Below the pieces are notes generated by a model that was not told the DNA's origin, did not search any database, and worked only from the letters and a program-made list of their open reading frames with translations. This document shows positions 25,876-35,248 of a DNA stretch of 60,612 bases, piece by piece. Each line of letters opens with the position of its first letter. The stretch's first letter is position 1. Made by a program: the position numbers and the translations under genes. The DNA comes from S5-A14a sp022766365 (lineage in GTDB: Bacteria; Bacillota; Clostridia; Peptostreptococcales; Anaerovoracaceae): assembly GCA_050313295.1 (NCBI GenBank), contig JBNPLD010000011.1. One strand, given 5' to 3'.

Positions 25876-27228
25876 ATGGATCTTTATTACAGGCTCTTTC
25901 AGCATTTACATGAGGGGATTCTTATTACAGATAAATTTTCCAACATAATTTACTGCAATAAAAGTTATTTGAATTTTATTGGCCAGGAATTAGATCAAAT
26001 TGTGGGAAAACCAATATACAATGTCAGACCGGGAGCTAAACTTCCAAAAGTAATCGAAACCGGTAAGCCCATATTCGGCTTGTTGAGGAAAGAAGGATCT
26101 CAGGAATATTTCGTGAATATATATCCTATCAATGATGAGGATAAACTCACCGGCGCCATATCAATAGTTACCTTCTTAAATGATGCAAGGGTAATAAAGG
26201 AAACTCTTGAAGATCTCGACAGGCAGAGGAGATTCCTAAATCGCAGGATTAAAGAGTCTAATGGTGCTCATTATACCTTTGATGACATAGTGGCGATCTC
26301 AGAAAAATCCAAGGCTACCAAAAGATTTGCTAAAAAAATAGCCGGCTCCCCTGTCGATGTTCTTATTCAAGGAGAAACCGGCACAGGCAAAGAACTATAT
26401 GCCCAATCCATACACAATGAATCCGACAGGAATATGTACCCCTTCGTTGCGGTGAACTGCTCCACTTTCGCTAAAGATATTCTTGAATCTGAGCTCTTTG
26501 GTTACGATGAGGGATCCTTTACAGGTGCAATAAAAGGCGGTAAGATTGGCCTCTTGGAAGCAGCAGAGGGTGGAACCATCTTTCTCGATGAAATTTCTGA
26601 AATGGACATAAATCTCCAATCAAAACTTCTCAGAGTTTTACAGGAAAGAAAAATTCGCCGCGTTGGAGGTCACAAGGAAATTCCCATAAATGTCAGAGTC
26701 ATCAGTGCCTGCAACGTTAATCTGAACGATTACATCTCAAAGGGTAAATTCCGTGAAGATCTGTTCTATAGGATATCCACAATACCGATCAGCATTCATC
26801 CACTGAGAGAAAGGGAAGAAGATATCATAGCACTCGCAAATATTTTTATTAATGCCTTAAAAACCAGACTTAAAAGGGATTTATCACTGTCGCATAATTC
26901 CGAGAAACTGCTGAAGAACTACAGTTGGCCCGGAAATATCCGTGAGTTGAAAAACATCATTGAATTTTCCGCAGTGATGAGCGATGATGATATTCTGGAT
27001 ATCGGTGATTTCCCGCCTAAGATTGTCAATTCTTTGAAGCATGTACCAAACAACACCCCATTAAAAATGAGGAAAATAGAGTTCGAAGGAAAAGAGATTT
27101 TAAGGGAGCTTGATGCAAATGGTCAAAATAAAATAAAAGTTGCAGAAATTCTCGGTATATCCTTAGCTTCTCTATATAACAAAATAAATCTTTATAATAA
27201 TTTAGAAAAATCACAGAATAAATTCTAA
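25876..27228 (+). CDS. sigma-54-dependent activator with PAS domain
   Basis: A 450-residue enhancer-binding protein. A PAS domain (about 1-105) is followed by a coiled linker (105-130), an AAA+ domain with Walker A GETGTGKE (166-173), the sigma-54 contact loop GSFTGA (213-218, Ser instead of the usual Ala) and Walker B GGTIFLDE (232-239), then a Fis-type HTH (NKIKVAEILGISLASLYNKI). The longest frame starts at 25816, but ATG 25876 follows GGAGG by 5 bases. It lies just upstream of a -24/-12 promoter and a transporter operon, which it almost certainly activates when the PAS domain meets an unknown small molecule. Confidence 0.92.
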   Translation: MDLYYRLFQHLHEGILITDKFSNIIYCNKSYLNFIGQELDQIVGKPIYNVRPGAKLPKVIETGKPIFGLLRKEGSQEYFVNIYPINDEDKLTGAISIVTFLNDARVIKETLEDLDRQRRFLNRRIKESNGAHYTFDDIVAISEKSKATKRFAKKIAGSPVDVLIQGETGTGKELYAQSIHNESDRNMYPFVAVNCSTFAKDILESELFGYDEGSFTGAIKGGKIGLLEAAEGGTIFLDEISEMDINLQSKLLRVLQERKIRRVGGHKEIPINVRVISACNVNLNDYISKGKFREDLFYRISTIPISIHPLREREEDIIALANIFINALKTRLKRDLSLSHNSEKLLKNYSWPGNIRELKNIIEFSAVMSDDDILDIGDFPPKIVNSLKHVPNNTPLKMRKIEFEGKEILRELDANGQNKIKVAEILGISLASLYNKINLYNNLEKSQNKF

Positions 27229-27236
27229 ATTATTAT

Positions 27237-27278
27237 AACCGCTTAAATCAAACTGATTATAGTTTGTATGCGGGTTTT
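27237..27278 (+). terminator. probable terminator after sigma-54 activator
   Basis: AACCGC (27237-27242) pairs with GCGGGTT (27270-27276) with one bulge, an inner AAACT/AGTTT stem adds pairing, and TTTTAT follows. Confidence 0.5.
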
Positions 27279-27302
27279 ATAAGAGTTAATTAGTGGATTT
27301 TA

Positions 27303-27357
27303 AGCACTTTGGTATATTGTTTTTCCAGTATTTTAGAAAAACTATCACCGAAGTGCT
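27303..27357 (+). promoter_or_regulatory. inverted-repeat enhancer sites for sigma-54 activator
   Basis: AGCACTTTGGT (27303-27313) and ACCGAAGTGCT (27347-27357) are inverted copies matching at 10 of 11 bases, 33 bases apart, ending about 30 bases before the -24/-12 promoter. The position suits an upstream activator sequence for the Fis-type HTH of the adjacent regulator. An alternative is a long hairpin. Confidence 0.55.
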
Positions 27358-27388
27358 ATTATTTTATTGAAAAATTAACGTTAAGTCT

Positions 27389-27405
27389 TTGGCATACTGT
27401 TTGCT
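27389..27405 (+). promoter_or_regulatory. sigma-54 (-24/-12) promoter
   Basis: TTGGCATACTGTTTGCT fits YTGGCACGRNNNTTGCW with the invariant GG and GC exactly spaced. Transcription should start near 27416, 40 bases before the transporter ATG. Confidence 0.8.
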
Positions 27406-27455
27406 GTTATATCTGTAAACATAATCATTTACTACTTAACTTTAAGGAGGTACTT

Positions 27456-28784
27456 ATGAGCTTAGGACTTATAGGTTTGTTGACCATTGTAATTATGCTT
27501 GGTCTGATAATGTCAAAAAAACTATCCACATTGCTGGCGCTGATCATCGTCCCGATACTTGGCTATTTTGCTGCGAAGGCCCTCAATCTTCTTTCGGGAC
27601 AAGATATGGGGTTAGGAAAATTAATTACTGAAGGGATAAAGAACATTGCTCCTACCGGTGTAATGTTTATCTTTGCTATTCTATTTTTCGGCATTCTGAC
27701 AGATGCAGGAACTTTTGATCCGATCATCAAAAGGACTCTGAAAATTGTAGGCAACGATCCGGTTAAAATATGTATAGGAACTGTCGTTCTGGCCTTTCTT
27801 GTTCATCTGGACGGTTCCGGTGCAGTCACATTCTTGATCGTAATTCCTGCAATGCTGCCACTTTACGAATCTTTGGGCATGAAAAAAACTGTTTTGGCTA
27901 CATGCGCTGCTCTGGGAGCAGGAACGATGAATATGGTACCTTGGGGTGGGCCAACCATCAGGGCAATTACCGCTCTTGAATCATCTTCCGGAGAAGTCTT
28001 TACACCGATGCTGCCATCATTAGGGGCAGGACTCGTTTTCATTATTCTGTCCGCAATTTATCTTGGTAATAAAGAAAAGAAACGTATAAGCAAACTTGAT
28101 ATAAAACCCAATATCAATATAATCCACGAGGACGAATCAAAGGAAGAAATTGATATGATGAAGAGGCCTGAACTTTTCTGGGTTAATATTATTCTCATAG
28201 TCGTTTCTGTCTATGTTTTAGTCAGAGGGATTCTTCCACCGGAAGTTGTGTTCATGATATCCACTGTTATAGCAATGATCTGTAACTATCCTGATATTGA
28301 ACTGCAGAGAAAGCTCGTGGATAAACACGCTCCCTCTGCTCTGATGATGGCTAGTATGCTTTTCGCAGCAGGAGCATTTACAGGAATTATTAAAGGCTCA
28401 GGCATGCTTGATTCGATGGCACAGGGTCTTGTCTCTCTTATTCCTGAATCCCTCGGAACCAAAATTCCACTTGTTACCGGAGTTTTCTCAATGCCGCTAT
28501 CTCTTGTATTCGATCCGGACTCATATTACTACGGAGTCCTTCCTGTCATTTCCACAACTGCGCACTCTTTCGGTATAGAACCTGTAATGGTTGCCAGGGC
28601 TTCTATCATCGGTCAGATGACAACCGGTTTCCCTATAAGCCCTCTTACCGGTGCAACCTTCCTATTGACAGGCCTTGCCGGAGTTGACCTTGGGGAACAC
28701 CAAAAGAGCACAATTCCATTCGCATTTCTTACTACTATTGTGATGCTGGTAGTTGGAATTATAGCAGGTGCAATTGTTTTGTAG
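27456..28784 (+). CDS. CitMHS-family organic-acid transporter
   Basis: A 442-residue membrane protein of the CitMHS/ion transporter superfamily with about 11-12 helices. Visible features include GVMFIFAILFFGILTDAGTFDPIIKRTLKIVGNDPVKICIGTVVLAFLVHLDGSGAVTFL, typical of citrate-metal:proton symporters, and the conserved DPDSYYYGVLPV and GFPISPLTGATFLLTG near the C-terminus. ATG 27456 follows AAGGAGG; a TTG-initiated longer frame from 27309 would run through the sigma-54 promoter and is rejected. It imports a carboxylate, perhaps metal-bound, that the downstream AtuA-like proteins may help to use (inference). Confidence 0.85.
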   Translation: MSLGLIGLLTIVIMLGLIMSKKLSTLLALIIVPILGYFAAKALNLLSGQDMGLGKLITEGIKNIAPTGVMFIFAILFFGILTDAGTFDPIIKRTLKIVGNDPVKICIGTVVLAFLVHLDGSGAVTFLIVIPAMLPLYESLGMKKTVLATCAALGAGTMNMVPWGGPTIRAITALESSSGEVFTPMLPSLGAGLVFIILSAIYLGNKEKKRISKLDIKPNINIIHEDESKEEIDMMKRPELFWVNIILIVVSVYVLVRGILPPEVVFMISTVIAMICNYPDIELQRKLVDKHAPSALMMASMLFAAGAFTGIIKGSGMLDSMAQGLVSLIPESLGTKIPLVTGVFSMPLSLVFDPDSYYYGVLPVISTTAHSFGIEPVMVARASIIGQMTTGFPISPLTGATFLLTGLAGVDLGEHQKSTIPFAFLTTIVMLVVGIIAGAIVL

Positions 28785-28820
28785 AAGTAGAAATTATTAT
28801 TAAATTAGATGAGGTAAATT

Positions 28821-30176
28821 ATGAAAAAAATAAGAATCGGGAGCGGTGCAGGTTACGCCGGTGACAGAATTGAGCCTGCTGTAGAATTGATGGAAAAAGG
28901 GAATTTGGACTATATTATTTTTGAATGTTTGGCCGAGCGTACCATTGCTATAGGTCAGATGGATAAGCTGAAAAATCAAAAAAAAGGTTACAATCATCTT
29001 CTCGAATACCGCATGGAAAAGATTCTTCCTATATTAAAGAAAAACAATATTAAGGTCATAACCAATATGGGGTCTGCAAATCCTGTTGAAGCTGCAAATG
29101 TAACCGCTAAACTTGCTCATGAAGCAAACCTTTCAGACATAAAGATAGCCTGTGTGACAGGAGATGATATTTTGTCAGATATAGCAGACTACTACAACAA
29201 TAATATATTAGAACTTGACCCTTGTTCACTAGGTGAAATTAAAGACAAAATAGTATCAGCCAATGTTTACATGGGTTGTGAGGGTATCGTAGAAGCCTTG
29301 GAAAACGGTGCCGATATTGTAATCACCGGAAGAGTTTCAGATCCGGCGTTAACCATAGGACCATTGTGCTACGAATTTGGATGGAATCCCGATGAAAACA
29401 TCTATGAGATGGGACAGGCAACTCTCGCCGGCCATCTGCTGGAGTGCGGCGGCCAGGCTACAGGAGGATATTATGCCGATCCCGGTTACAAAGATGTACC
29501 CGGCCTTGAAAGGCTGGGATTTCCCATCGTAGAAATTGGAGAAGACGGTGAATTCTTTGTGACTAAAGTCCCGGAAGCCGGCGGACTTGTTACCGAAGAT
29601 ACATTGAAAGAACAGACCATATATGAGATACACGATCCAAAAGCATACATGACCCCGGATGTAATCGCAGATTTTTCTCATGTTAAATTTGAGGAAATTG
29701 CAAAGGATATGGTAAAAGCTAGCAATGCTACATCACATGGGAGACCGGAAACCTACAAGGTGAGTATCGGATACAGAGATTGCTACATAGGAGAGGGAGA
29801 AATTTCCTATGGTGGCAGTAATGCCATGGCAAGGGCAAGACTGGCTGCTGATATCATAGAGAAAAGGCTGAAAATCGTCGGATGTGAATACGATGAACTG
29901 AAGATTGAATACATCGGGTTCAATTCACTCTACGGCAACAAGATATCAGCAGGATTTGCACCTGACAGCTTTTCAGAGATTCGTCTGAGAGTCGCAGCAA
30001 GAACAAGAGACAAAAAAGATGCAGATCACATTGGCAATGAAGTGGAAGCTCTTTATACCAGTGGTCCTGCCGGAGGTGGTGGAGCAACTAAGAAAACTTC
30101 CGATATAGTTTCAATCTGTTCGATATTTGTACCGCGCAGTGCAGTTGATATAAAAGTTAATTATTTGGAGGTGTAA
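28821..30176 (+). CDS. AtuA-type protein (DUF1446), large subunit
   Basis: A 451-residue DUF1446/AtuA protein. The family hallmark KIRIGSGAGYAGDRIEPAVELM begins the protein; EGIVEALENGADIVITGRVSDPALTIGPLCYEFGW and AGHLLECGGQATGGYYADPG follow. AtuA was first linked to acyclic terpene use in Pseudomonas, but in anaerobes its reaction is not defined. The C-terminal ferredoxin-fold domain found in long AtuA proteins is absent here and is encoded by the next gene, one base downstream. ATG 28821 follows ATGAGG at a normal distance. It is co-transcribed with the transporter from the sigma-54 promoter. Confidence 0.85.
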   Translation: MKKIRIGSGAGYAGDRIEPAVELMEKGNLDYIIFECLAERTIAIGQMDKLKNQKKGYNHLLEYRMEKILPILKKNNIKVITNMGSANPVEAANVTAKLAHEANLSDIKIACVTGDDILSDIADYYNNNILELDPCSLGEIKDKIVSANVYMGCEGIVEALENGADIVITGRVSDPALTIGPLCYEFGWNPDENIYEMGQATLAGHLLECGGQATGGYYADPGYKDVPGLERLGFPIVEIGEDGEFFVTKVPEAGGLVTEDTLKEQTIYEIHDPKAYMTPDVIADFSHVKFEEIAKDMVKASNATSHGRPETYKVSIGYRDCYIGEGEISYGGSNAMARARLAADIIEKRLKIVGCEYDELKIEYIGFNSLYGNKISAGFAPDSFSEIRLRVAARTRDKKDADHIGNEVEALYTSGPAGGGGATKKTSDIVSICSIFVPRSAVDIKVNYLEV

Positions 30177-30177
30177 T

Positions 30178-30477
30178 ATGAAACTGAAAGAAATTGCCCA
30201 TTCAAGAACCGGAGATAAGGGGGATATATCCAATATTTCTTTAATTGCATATAAGGCTGAAGATTATCCTCTCCTCAAAGAAAAGGTAACTCCGGAACTG
30301 GTCAAAGAATATTTTGGTGAAATATGCAATGGAGATGTTATTAGGTACGACATAGATTCATTATGTGCTATGAATTTTGTCCTGCATAAAGCCCTCGGCG
30401 GTGGTGTCACCAGATCTCTTTCTCTTGACAAACACGGCAAGAGCTTATCCATGGCTTTGTTGGAGATGGAAATATAG
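30178..30477 (+). CDS. AtuA C-terminal (ferredoxin-fold) domain as a separate subunit
   Basis: A 99-residue protein with the motif HSRTGDKGDISNISLIAYK, which matches the RSGDKGD...NI motif of the C-terminal domain of fused AtuA proteins, and ALGGGVTRSLSLDKHGK near its end. It starts one base after the large subunit's stop, behind GGAGG, so it is made in step with it and probably forms a complex with it. Its biochemical role is unknown. Confidence 0.8.
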   Translation: MKLKEIAHSRTGDKGDISNISLIAYKAEDYPLLKEKVTPELVKEYFGEICNGDVIRYDIDSLCAMNFVLHKALGGGVTRSLSLDKHGKSLSMALLEMEI

Positions 30478-30585
30478 CTTCACCGATTGTTCAAATCAGA
30501 TTGCATAATACATCAGATATTGAAACCTGTTGAAGAGAAATCCTCAATCCCGATATACATGAGAGGATTCCGCAAAGTTTCGCTT

Positions 30586-30624
30586 AATACCGGAGTAAGT
30601 ATGATACTTTCTCCGGTATTTTTT
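30586..30624 (+). terminator. terminator of the sigma-54 operon
   Basis: AATACCGGAG (30586-30595) pairs perfectly with CTCCGGTATT (30611-30620), followed by TTTTT. Confidence 0.9.
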
Positions 30625-30894
30625 ACTCCTGCCTGTTTCCTGTAGTAGAAACTTCCTGCCATAATATATTTCCCGATTGACCATATCAAATAAGTCTTTC
30701 GTTGATAAATCGTCCAAACAGTTATTTTTTTGGGGAACAGATTGAACTGTTACGTTCTCTTTAAGTCCTGTGGTAAACTGCTTAAATTGATATGCCCGGT
30801 CTTAGCGAGGAAAAAGTCCTTTCCCTTATGATCTAATATAATTATCTTCACTTTCATATCTGATTTGCAAAATAAATCACATTTCACACAAGCA
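30625..30894. other. intergenic region, possible decayed minus-strand frame
   Basis: From an ATG at 30857 the minus strand reads MKVKIIILDHKGKDFFLAKTG and then must change frame near 30800 to stay open to a stop at 30544, a path that crosses the terminator. No ribosome site or known family was found. It may be a gene remnant or chance. Confidence 0.2.
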
Positions 30895-32223
30895 TTAGAT
30901 TCTATTCCTAATTTTGACAAAATATCCGAGGCCTACAGCATCTGCCACCGCCCAGCCAATAGGAATCGAATACCAGATACCTTCAACCCCCATAAAAGAG
31001 CTCATTATATACGCCAGAGCAACCCTGAGTCCCAGGGATAAAACGGTGAGAACGATGGACATCTGAGGTTTGAGTATACCCCTGTAAAGACCATATAAAA
31101 TAAAAAGAAAACCTATGCCGATATAAAAAGCACCTTCAATCCTCAAGTAGCTGACACCTATTCGGATGATTTCCTGTTCACCCTCCACGAAAAACATCAT
31201 AAGATTCCTTGCAAAAACCCAGACGAATACAGAAGCGGTCATGCAGAACACTGCGGAAATCATCAGTGCCTTTTTGAGGCTTTCCCTAACTCTGCTCATA
31301 TCCTTTGCACCGTAGTTTTGAGCAGCGAATATACTAAATGCATTACCGAACTCCTGCGAGGGCATGTAGAAAAATCCGTCTATCTTTGTAACGGCAGCAA
31401 ACGCCGCAGCCACATATACTCCAAAGCTGTTCACAAGCCCTTGAACCATCAAAATTCCGAAATTCATAACCGACTGCTGAATTGACGTGAGAACAGAATT
31501 CTCAAACACCAACTTAAGAATATCTTTATCAAAATGAAGCTCATCTCCCCTCGGTATGAACTGTTTTGATGCAACAAAGTAATATATTGAAATTCCCACG
31601 CAAGATGTCATCTGTGCTGTAACTGTCGCCCATGCAGCCCCCTTGACGCCCATACCGAACTTAAGAATGAATAAAAGATCCAATATTATGTTGAGAATTG
31701 TTGATATCGCCAGAAAAATAAGAGGCACCACGGTATTCCCGATGCTTCTTAGAATCGCAACCACAAAATTATAAATTGCCACAAATATCATTCCAAAAAG
31801 AATCACATTCAGATAATCACGCGTATCGTCGGCAGCCTCAGGGGGAATCTGTAGAAGCTTTATGAAGACTTCTACGAGCAAAAACGACGCAAAATTTACA
31901 ACCAAGGATACGGACATTATGAATGCAAATGAATTAAAAACGGAGTGCCTTAACAATTTATAATTTCCTGCACCGTAAAAATTGGAAAACACAACAGAGG
32001 TTCCCATGCAGAGTCCTAATATTATACTAGTCAAAAGTATCATCAGAGTAAAGGAAGAACCCACTGCAACAAGGGCAGTTTTACCTATTGTTCTTCCCAC
32101 AATAAGAGTATCTGCCACGTTATAGAGCTGCTGCAAAAGGTTCCCGAAAATTAAAGGGAGCGAAAAGCGAATCAAAGGTCTCGCAATATCTCCCTTAGTA
32201 AAGTCCTTGGTAAGTGTATTCAT
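30895..32223 (-). CDS. MATE-family multidrug/sodium antiporter
   Basis: A 442-residue MATE protein with 12 membrane helices. The N-terminus TKGDIARPLIRFSLPLIFGNLLQQLYNVADTLIVGR and the repeat VKGAAWATVTAQ are typical of the clostridial MATE group. It exports cationic compounds by sodium or proton exchange; substrate unknown. ATG at 32223 matches homologue starts. The extended frame from 32334 crosses an excellent extended -10 element. No Shine-Dalgarno precedes this ATG, and transcription should begin at or next to it, so a leaderless mRNA is likely. Confidence 0.88.
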   Translation of the reverse strand: MNTLTKDFTKGDIARPLIRFSLPLIFGNLLQQLYNVADTLIVGRTIGKTALVAVGSSFTLMILLTSIILGLCMGTSVVFSNFYGAGNYKLLRHSVFNSFAFIMSVSLVVNFASFLLVEVFIKLLQIPPEAADDTRDYLNVILFGMIFVAIYNFVVAILRSIGNTVVPLIFLAISTILNIILDLLFILKFGMGVKGAAWATVTAQMTSCVGISIYYFVASKQFIPRGDELHFDKDILKLVFENSVLTSIQQSVMNFGILMVQGLVNSFGVYVAAAFAAVTKIDGFFYMPSQEFGNAFSIFAAQNYGAKDMSRVRESLKKALMISAVFCMTASVFVWVFARNLMMFFVEGEQEIIRIGVSYLRIEGAFYIGIGFLFILYGLYRGILKPQMSIVLTVLSLGLRVALAYIMSSFMGVEGIWYSIPIGWAVADAVGLGYFVKIRNRI

Positions 32224-32229
32224 GCATTT

Positions 32230-32238
32230 ATTATACCA
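32230..32238 (-). promoter_or_regulatory. extended -10 of the MATE gene
   Basis: TGGTATAAT on the minus strand is a perfect extended -10, with the ATG only seven bases after it. No good -35 is seen, as is common for extended -10 promoters. Confidence 0.55.
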
Positions 32239-32378
32239 CACTTGAGTCTCCCGACGATATGGTTTATACTTTAAATATATTTTTATTACATTGAAAAGAA
32301 TATGAAAACCGTTGTATATCTCAGTTGTTGTCATGGACAGTTATAGTTCTGATTATTGGAAAGGTGAGCATAATTTAA

Positions 32379-33974
32379 ATGATTTTACTGTTAGTTTCTC
32401 TTGTTCTGTTGATGGCCCTTGTTGCCGTAAGATTTTCAGACAAAATAGGTTTGCCGTCTCTGCTGTTTTTCATAGTAATGGGAATGATTACAACCGCCTC
32501 AGGGTATCAGTTTGACAATTACAAAATTGTTGAACATTTCGCCACGGTAGCACTTATGATTATTATGTTTTATGGTGGTTTTGGTACAAACTGGAAGATG
32601 GCAAAGCCTGCATTCAAGGAAAGCGCCCTCCTGGCAAGCCTTGGAGTAATCCTGACCGCCGGGTTCTGTGGAGTTTTCTTTCACTATGTTTTCCACCTGG
32701 GTTGGATTGAAGGTATGCTCTTGGCATCTGTTGTCGCCTCCACAGACTACGCTTCTGTTTCCTCTGTTTTAAGGTCAAAGAATCTGAATCTCAAGTATCA
32801 GACGGCACCTATTCTTGAACTGGAATCCGGCTCCAATGACCCGACTGCCTACACCATGACCATAATATTCATAACATTGCTTTCCAAAAGTTCCATTTCC
32901 ATTCCCCTGCTCATACTCACTCAGGTGGTATTCGGCGTTGCAATAGGATTTCTCGCAGGCTATCTAATCAAACAGGTGATCAATTTCTTCAGTTTTTCTC
33001 AAGATGGACTTTTCACAGTCTTCATCCTCGCTGTAGTCTGTCTATCCTTTGCAATTTCAACACTTCTTGGAGGGAATGGCTACCTTACGGTATATATATT
33101 GGGCATATACATAGGAAATCATGAGTTTATCGGCAAAAGGGATATTGTATTTTTCTTCGACGGTTTCACAAATATAATGCAAATAGGAATGTTTTATCTG
33201 CTGGGACTTCTTTCGGATCTTAGTGGGCTGAAAGGGGCAATGTCCATGTCCGTTATCGCTGCAATATTCCTCACTGTTGTTGCCAGACCTCTGGCAGTTT
33301 TTCTCCTGGTAAGGCCATTCAGATCAAATTATGCGCAGTTATTCATCCTTTCACTTGCCGGTCTCAGAGGAGCCGCCGCAATTGCGTTTGCCATTGTCGT
33401 GGTAAATTCCGGAGCGCCTGTCACAGCCGATATATTTCACATCGTTTTTGGTATCTGTCTGCTTTCTCAGCTGATACAAGGCGGCCTTCTGCCTTTCTTT
33501 TGCAGAAAGCTTGATATGGTTGACGAAAATGACACCGTACTGAAGACTTTCAATTACTATCAAAATAAATCTGATGTTGGATTTATAACCTCAGCAGTAT
33601 CTGAAAACAGCATCCTTGTGGGGAAGAAAATTCGAGAAATGAAGTTGGCATTTGATTTTATCATAGCAAAAATTATTCGTGACAACAAAACAATTATCCC
33701 GCGGGGGGAAACTGTTATCATGGCAGGTGACACTATCGTCGTAGGTGGTGAGTCATATTTTGATCCCATAGGACAGGACCTGGTGGAACTTAAAATTTCT
33801 TCAAATCATCCTTGGCTCGGTTCTAAACTTAATGAGTTGAACCTTGAATCGAATTCTCTTATCGTTATGATTCAGAGTAAAGAGGGGAAAATTGTCATTC
33901 CAAGTGGTGAAGCCTCTGTCAAGGAGGGAGACACAGTCATAATGCTCAAGAGCAGAGATGTGGCCCATCACTAG
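32379..33974 (+). CDS. CPA1 cation/proton antiporter with RCK_C domains (NhaP2/CvrA-like)
   Basis: A 531-residue antiporter. About 12-13 helices (1-390) contain VASTDYASVSSVLRSKNLNLKYQTAPILELESGSNDPTAY, which holds the ion-binding Asp pair typical of potassium/sodium-proton antiporters, and LAGLRGAAAIAFAIVV. Two cytoplasmic TrkA_C/RCK_C domains follow (about 400-465 and 465-531). In this subgroup they sense nucleotides or cations. ATG 32379 has AAAGGTGAG upstream. It is divergent from the MATE gene and appears to be a single-gene unit for pH or potassium balance. Confidence 0.9.
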   Translation: MILLLVSLVLLMALVAVRFSDKIGLPSLLFFIVMGMITTASGYQFDNYKIVEHFATVALMIIMFYGGFGTNWKMAKPAFKESALLASLGVILTAGFCGVFFHYVFHLGWIEGMLLASVVASTDYASVSSVLRSKNLNLKYQTAPILELESGSNDPTAYTMTIIFITLLSKSSISIPLLILTQVVFGVAIGFLAGYLIKQVINFFSFSQDGLFTVFILAVVCLSFAISTLLGGNGYLTVYILGIYIGNHEFIGKRDIVFFFDGFTNIMQIGMFYLLGLLSDLSGLKGAMSMSVIAAIFLTVVARPLAVFLLVRPFRSNYAQLFILSLAGLRGAAAIAFAIVVVNSGAPVTADIFHIVFGICLLSQLIQGGLLPFFCRKLDMVDENDTVLKTFNYYQNKSDVGFITSAVSENSILVGKKIREMKLAFDFIIAKIIRDNKTIIPRGETVIMAGDTIVVGGESYFDPIGQDLVELKISSNHPWLGSKLNELNLESNSLIVMIQSKEGKIVIPSGEASVKEGDTVIMLKSRDVAHH

Positions 33975-34071
33975 ATACAATATAGTAGAATTAGCATTTT
34001 TACTCTAATATCACTTGTCGCATACTGAATAACAAAGAAAGCAACCATGGAAAATGCGTAGTTTTCAGACT

Positions 34072-35120
34072 TATAGGACAAAATGTGTTGATGGCTAACC
34101 CCAACAAGTAGGAAATTTATCATATCTATGGAGCTCACTCCGTAGGATTGCATCTCCCCATTGAGGGATAGAATTTTCTATTTTCTTCTTAGCCGATAGA
34201 CTATCATATATCTCCGATATACTTTTATCTGCAAGTTTTACTTTTAGAATTTCCGAGGCTGAAAGTGGTTTAGGCTGATGCATATAACACCACCGGAAAA
34301 CTGCTTTGAGCCTCCTTTCTGCTGATAGGCCTCTATGTTCTCTAAGAATTTTCCTTAGTTGTGGGTTTATCCCTCCTTCTATAGCATTTGTTTATAGCCG
34401 GTATTTCAAACTCCATCCTTAATTTATCATCCGGATAAGTAAACATAGTATTTTCTCTGAGTAGTCTATTAATTGGTTTTTTTGCTTTTATCAATCTTTC
34501 ATGAGTATATCTTAAGCTTCCATATTCATCTCTTGATTTTTGATATAAAAATTCTTGATATTCAAGTACCCGGTGTAAAACCCTATCAACCCATTCTTTT
34601 GATTCCTCTTTAGAATTAATATAGAACAAGTCCTTGGCAAGAGAATATAATTTAATTCCAGCTGCTGTTTTAGGCTTATGTGCAGTATATCGTCTTACCT
34701 GACAAAATACATGAAATATGCATCTCTGATGTTTTGTGTTCTTCCAAGTACTTTTCAGTGCTTTTGCAAATCCGCTGCCACCATCAGATACCACAACCTC
34801 AGGCTCCGAAATGCGGCTCATTAGTGGTCTCCAAGCTCCTGAATGCTCATTTCTACATAAATACCATCCGAGCACATGCTTTCTATCACAGCATATTAGC
34901 ACACATGCTTTTCTTGCTATATATATTCCATCTATGAAAAGTACATCTCCTACTTCTTCAACTTTAGGAGGCATCGGCCATATATTCCAAAACTATGATG
35001 TATTACACCCAAAAGTTCTACCTTCTCCCTGCATATCCTTTTGAATCTGTTTGCTAAAGAGCCACTTCAAAAATATTTTTAATTGTTTTGTCCTATACGT
35101 CGATAATGTGAACTTCCCCA
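34072..35120 (-). pseudogene. decayed IS1249-like (IS256-group) transposase
   Basis: The frame at 34342-34974 reads LFIDGIYIARKACVLICC...VVSDGGSGFAKALKSTWKNTKHQRCIFHVFCQVRRYT, the DDE core of IS1249-type transposases. Upstream, the same frame continues to about 35120 (TYRTKQLKIFLKWLFSKQIQKDMQG) but is cut by a TAG near 34995. Downstream, one extra A near 34387 (AACAAATGC for AACAATGC) shifts the frame; correcting it restores NNAIEGGINPQLRKILREH and joins the C-terminal frame at 34095-34283. The N-terminal zinc-ribbon part (about 100 residues) is missing. TATAGGACAAAA at 34072-34083 is inverted at 35086-35097. The element cannot make an intact transposase. Confidence 0.85.
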
Positions 35121-35129
35121 TAACAATTA

Positions 35130-35174
35130 CAAATGAAAACCACCGACAACATCCATAACGGAGTTTCGGTGGTT
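35130..35174 (-). terminator. terminator after NhaC gene
   Basis: AACCACCGA (35138-35146) pairs with TCGGTGGTT (35166-35174), and the minus strand continues TTTCATTTG. It lies about 75 bases past the stop at 35249. Confidence 0.8.
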
Positions 35175-35248
35175 TCTGTTAACTTATTTAAATAAAACTC
35201 GGCCTACGCCGTATCCGGCACATACTTCCTGAATAAGTTCGGAGGAGT

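Noticed and set aside
27309..27455. Extended N-terminus of the CitMHS transporter
   Set aside because: It would begin at TTG and be encoded across the sigma-54 promoter; ATG 27456 has AAGGAGG.
30544..30857. Frameshifted minus-strand coding region
   Set aside because: It needs a frame change, crosses a strong terminator, has no ribosome site and matches no family I know. Mentioned only as intergenic content.
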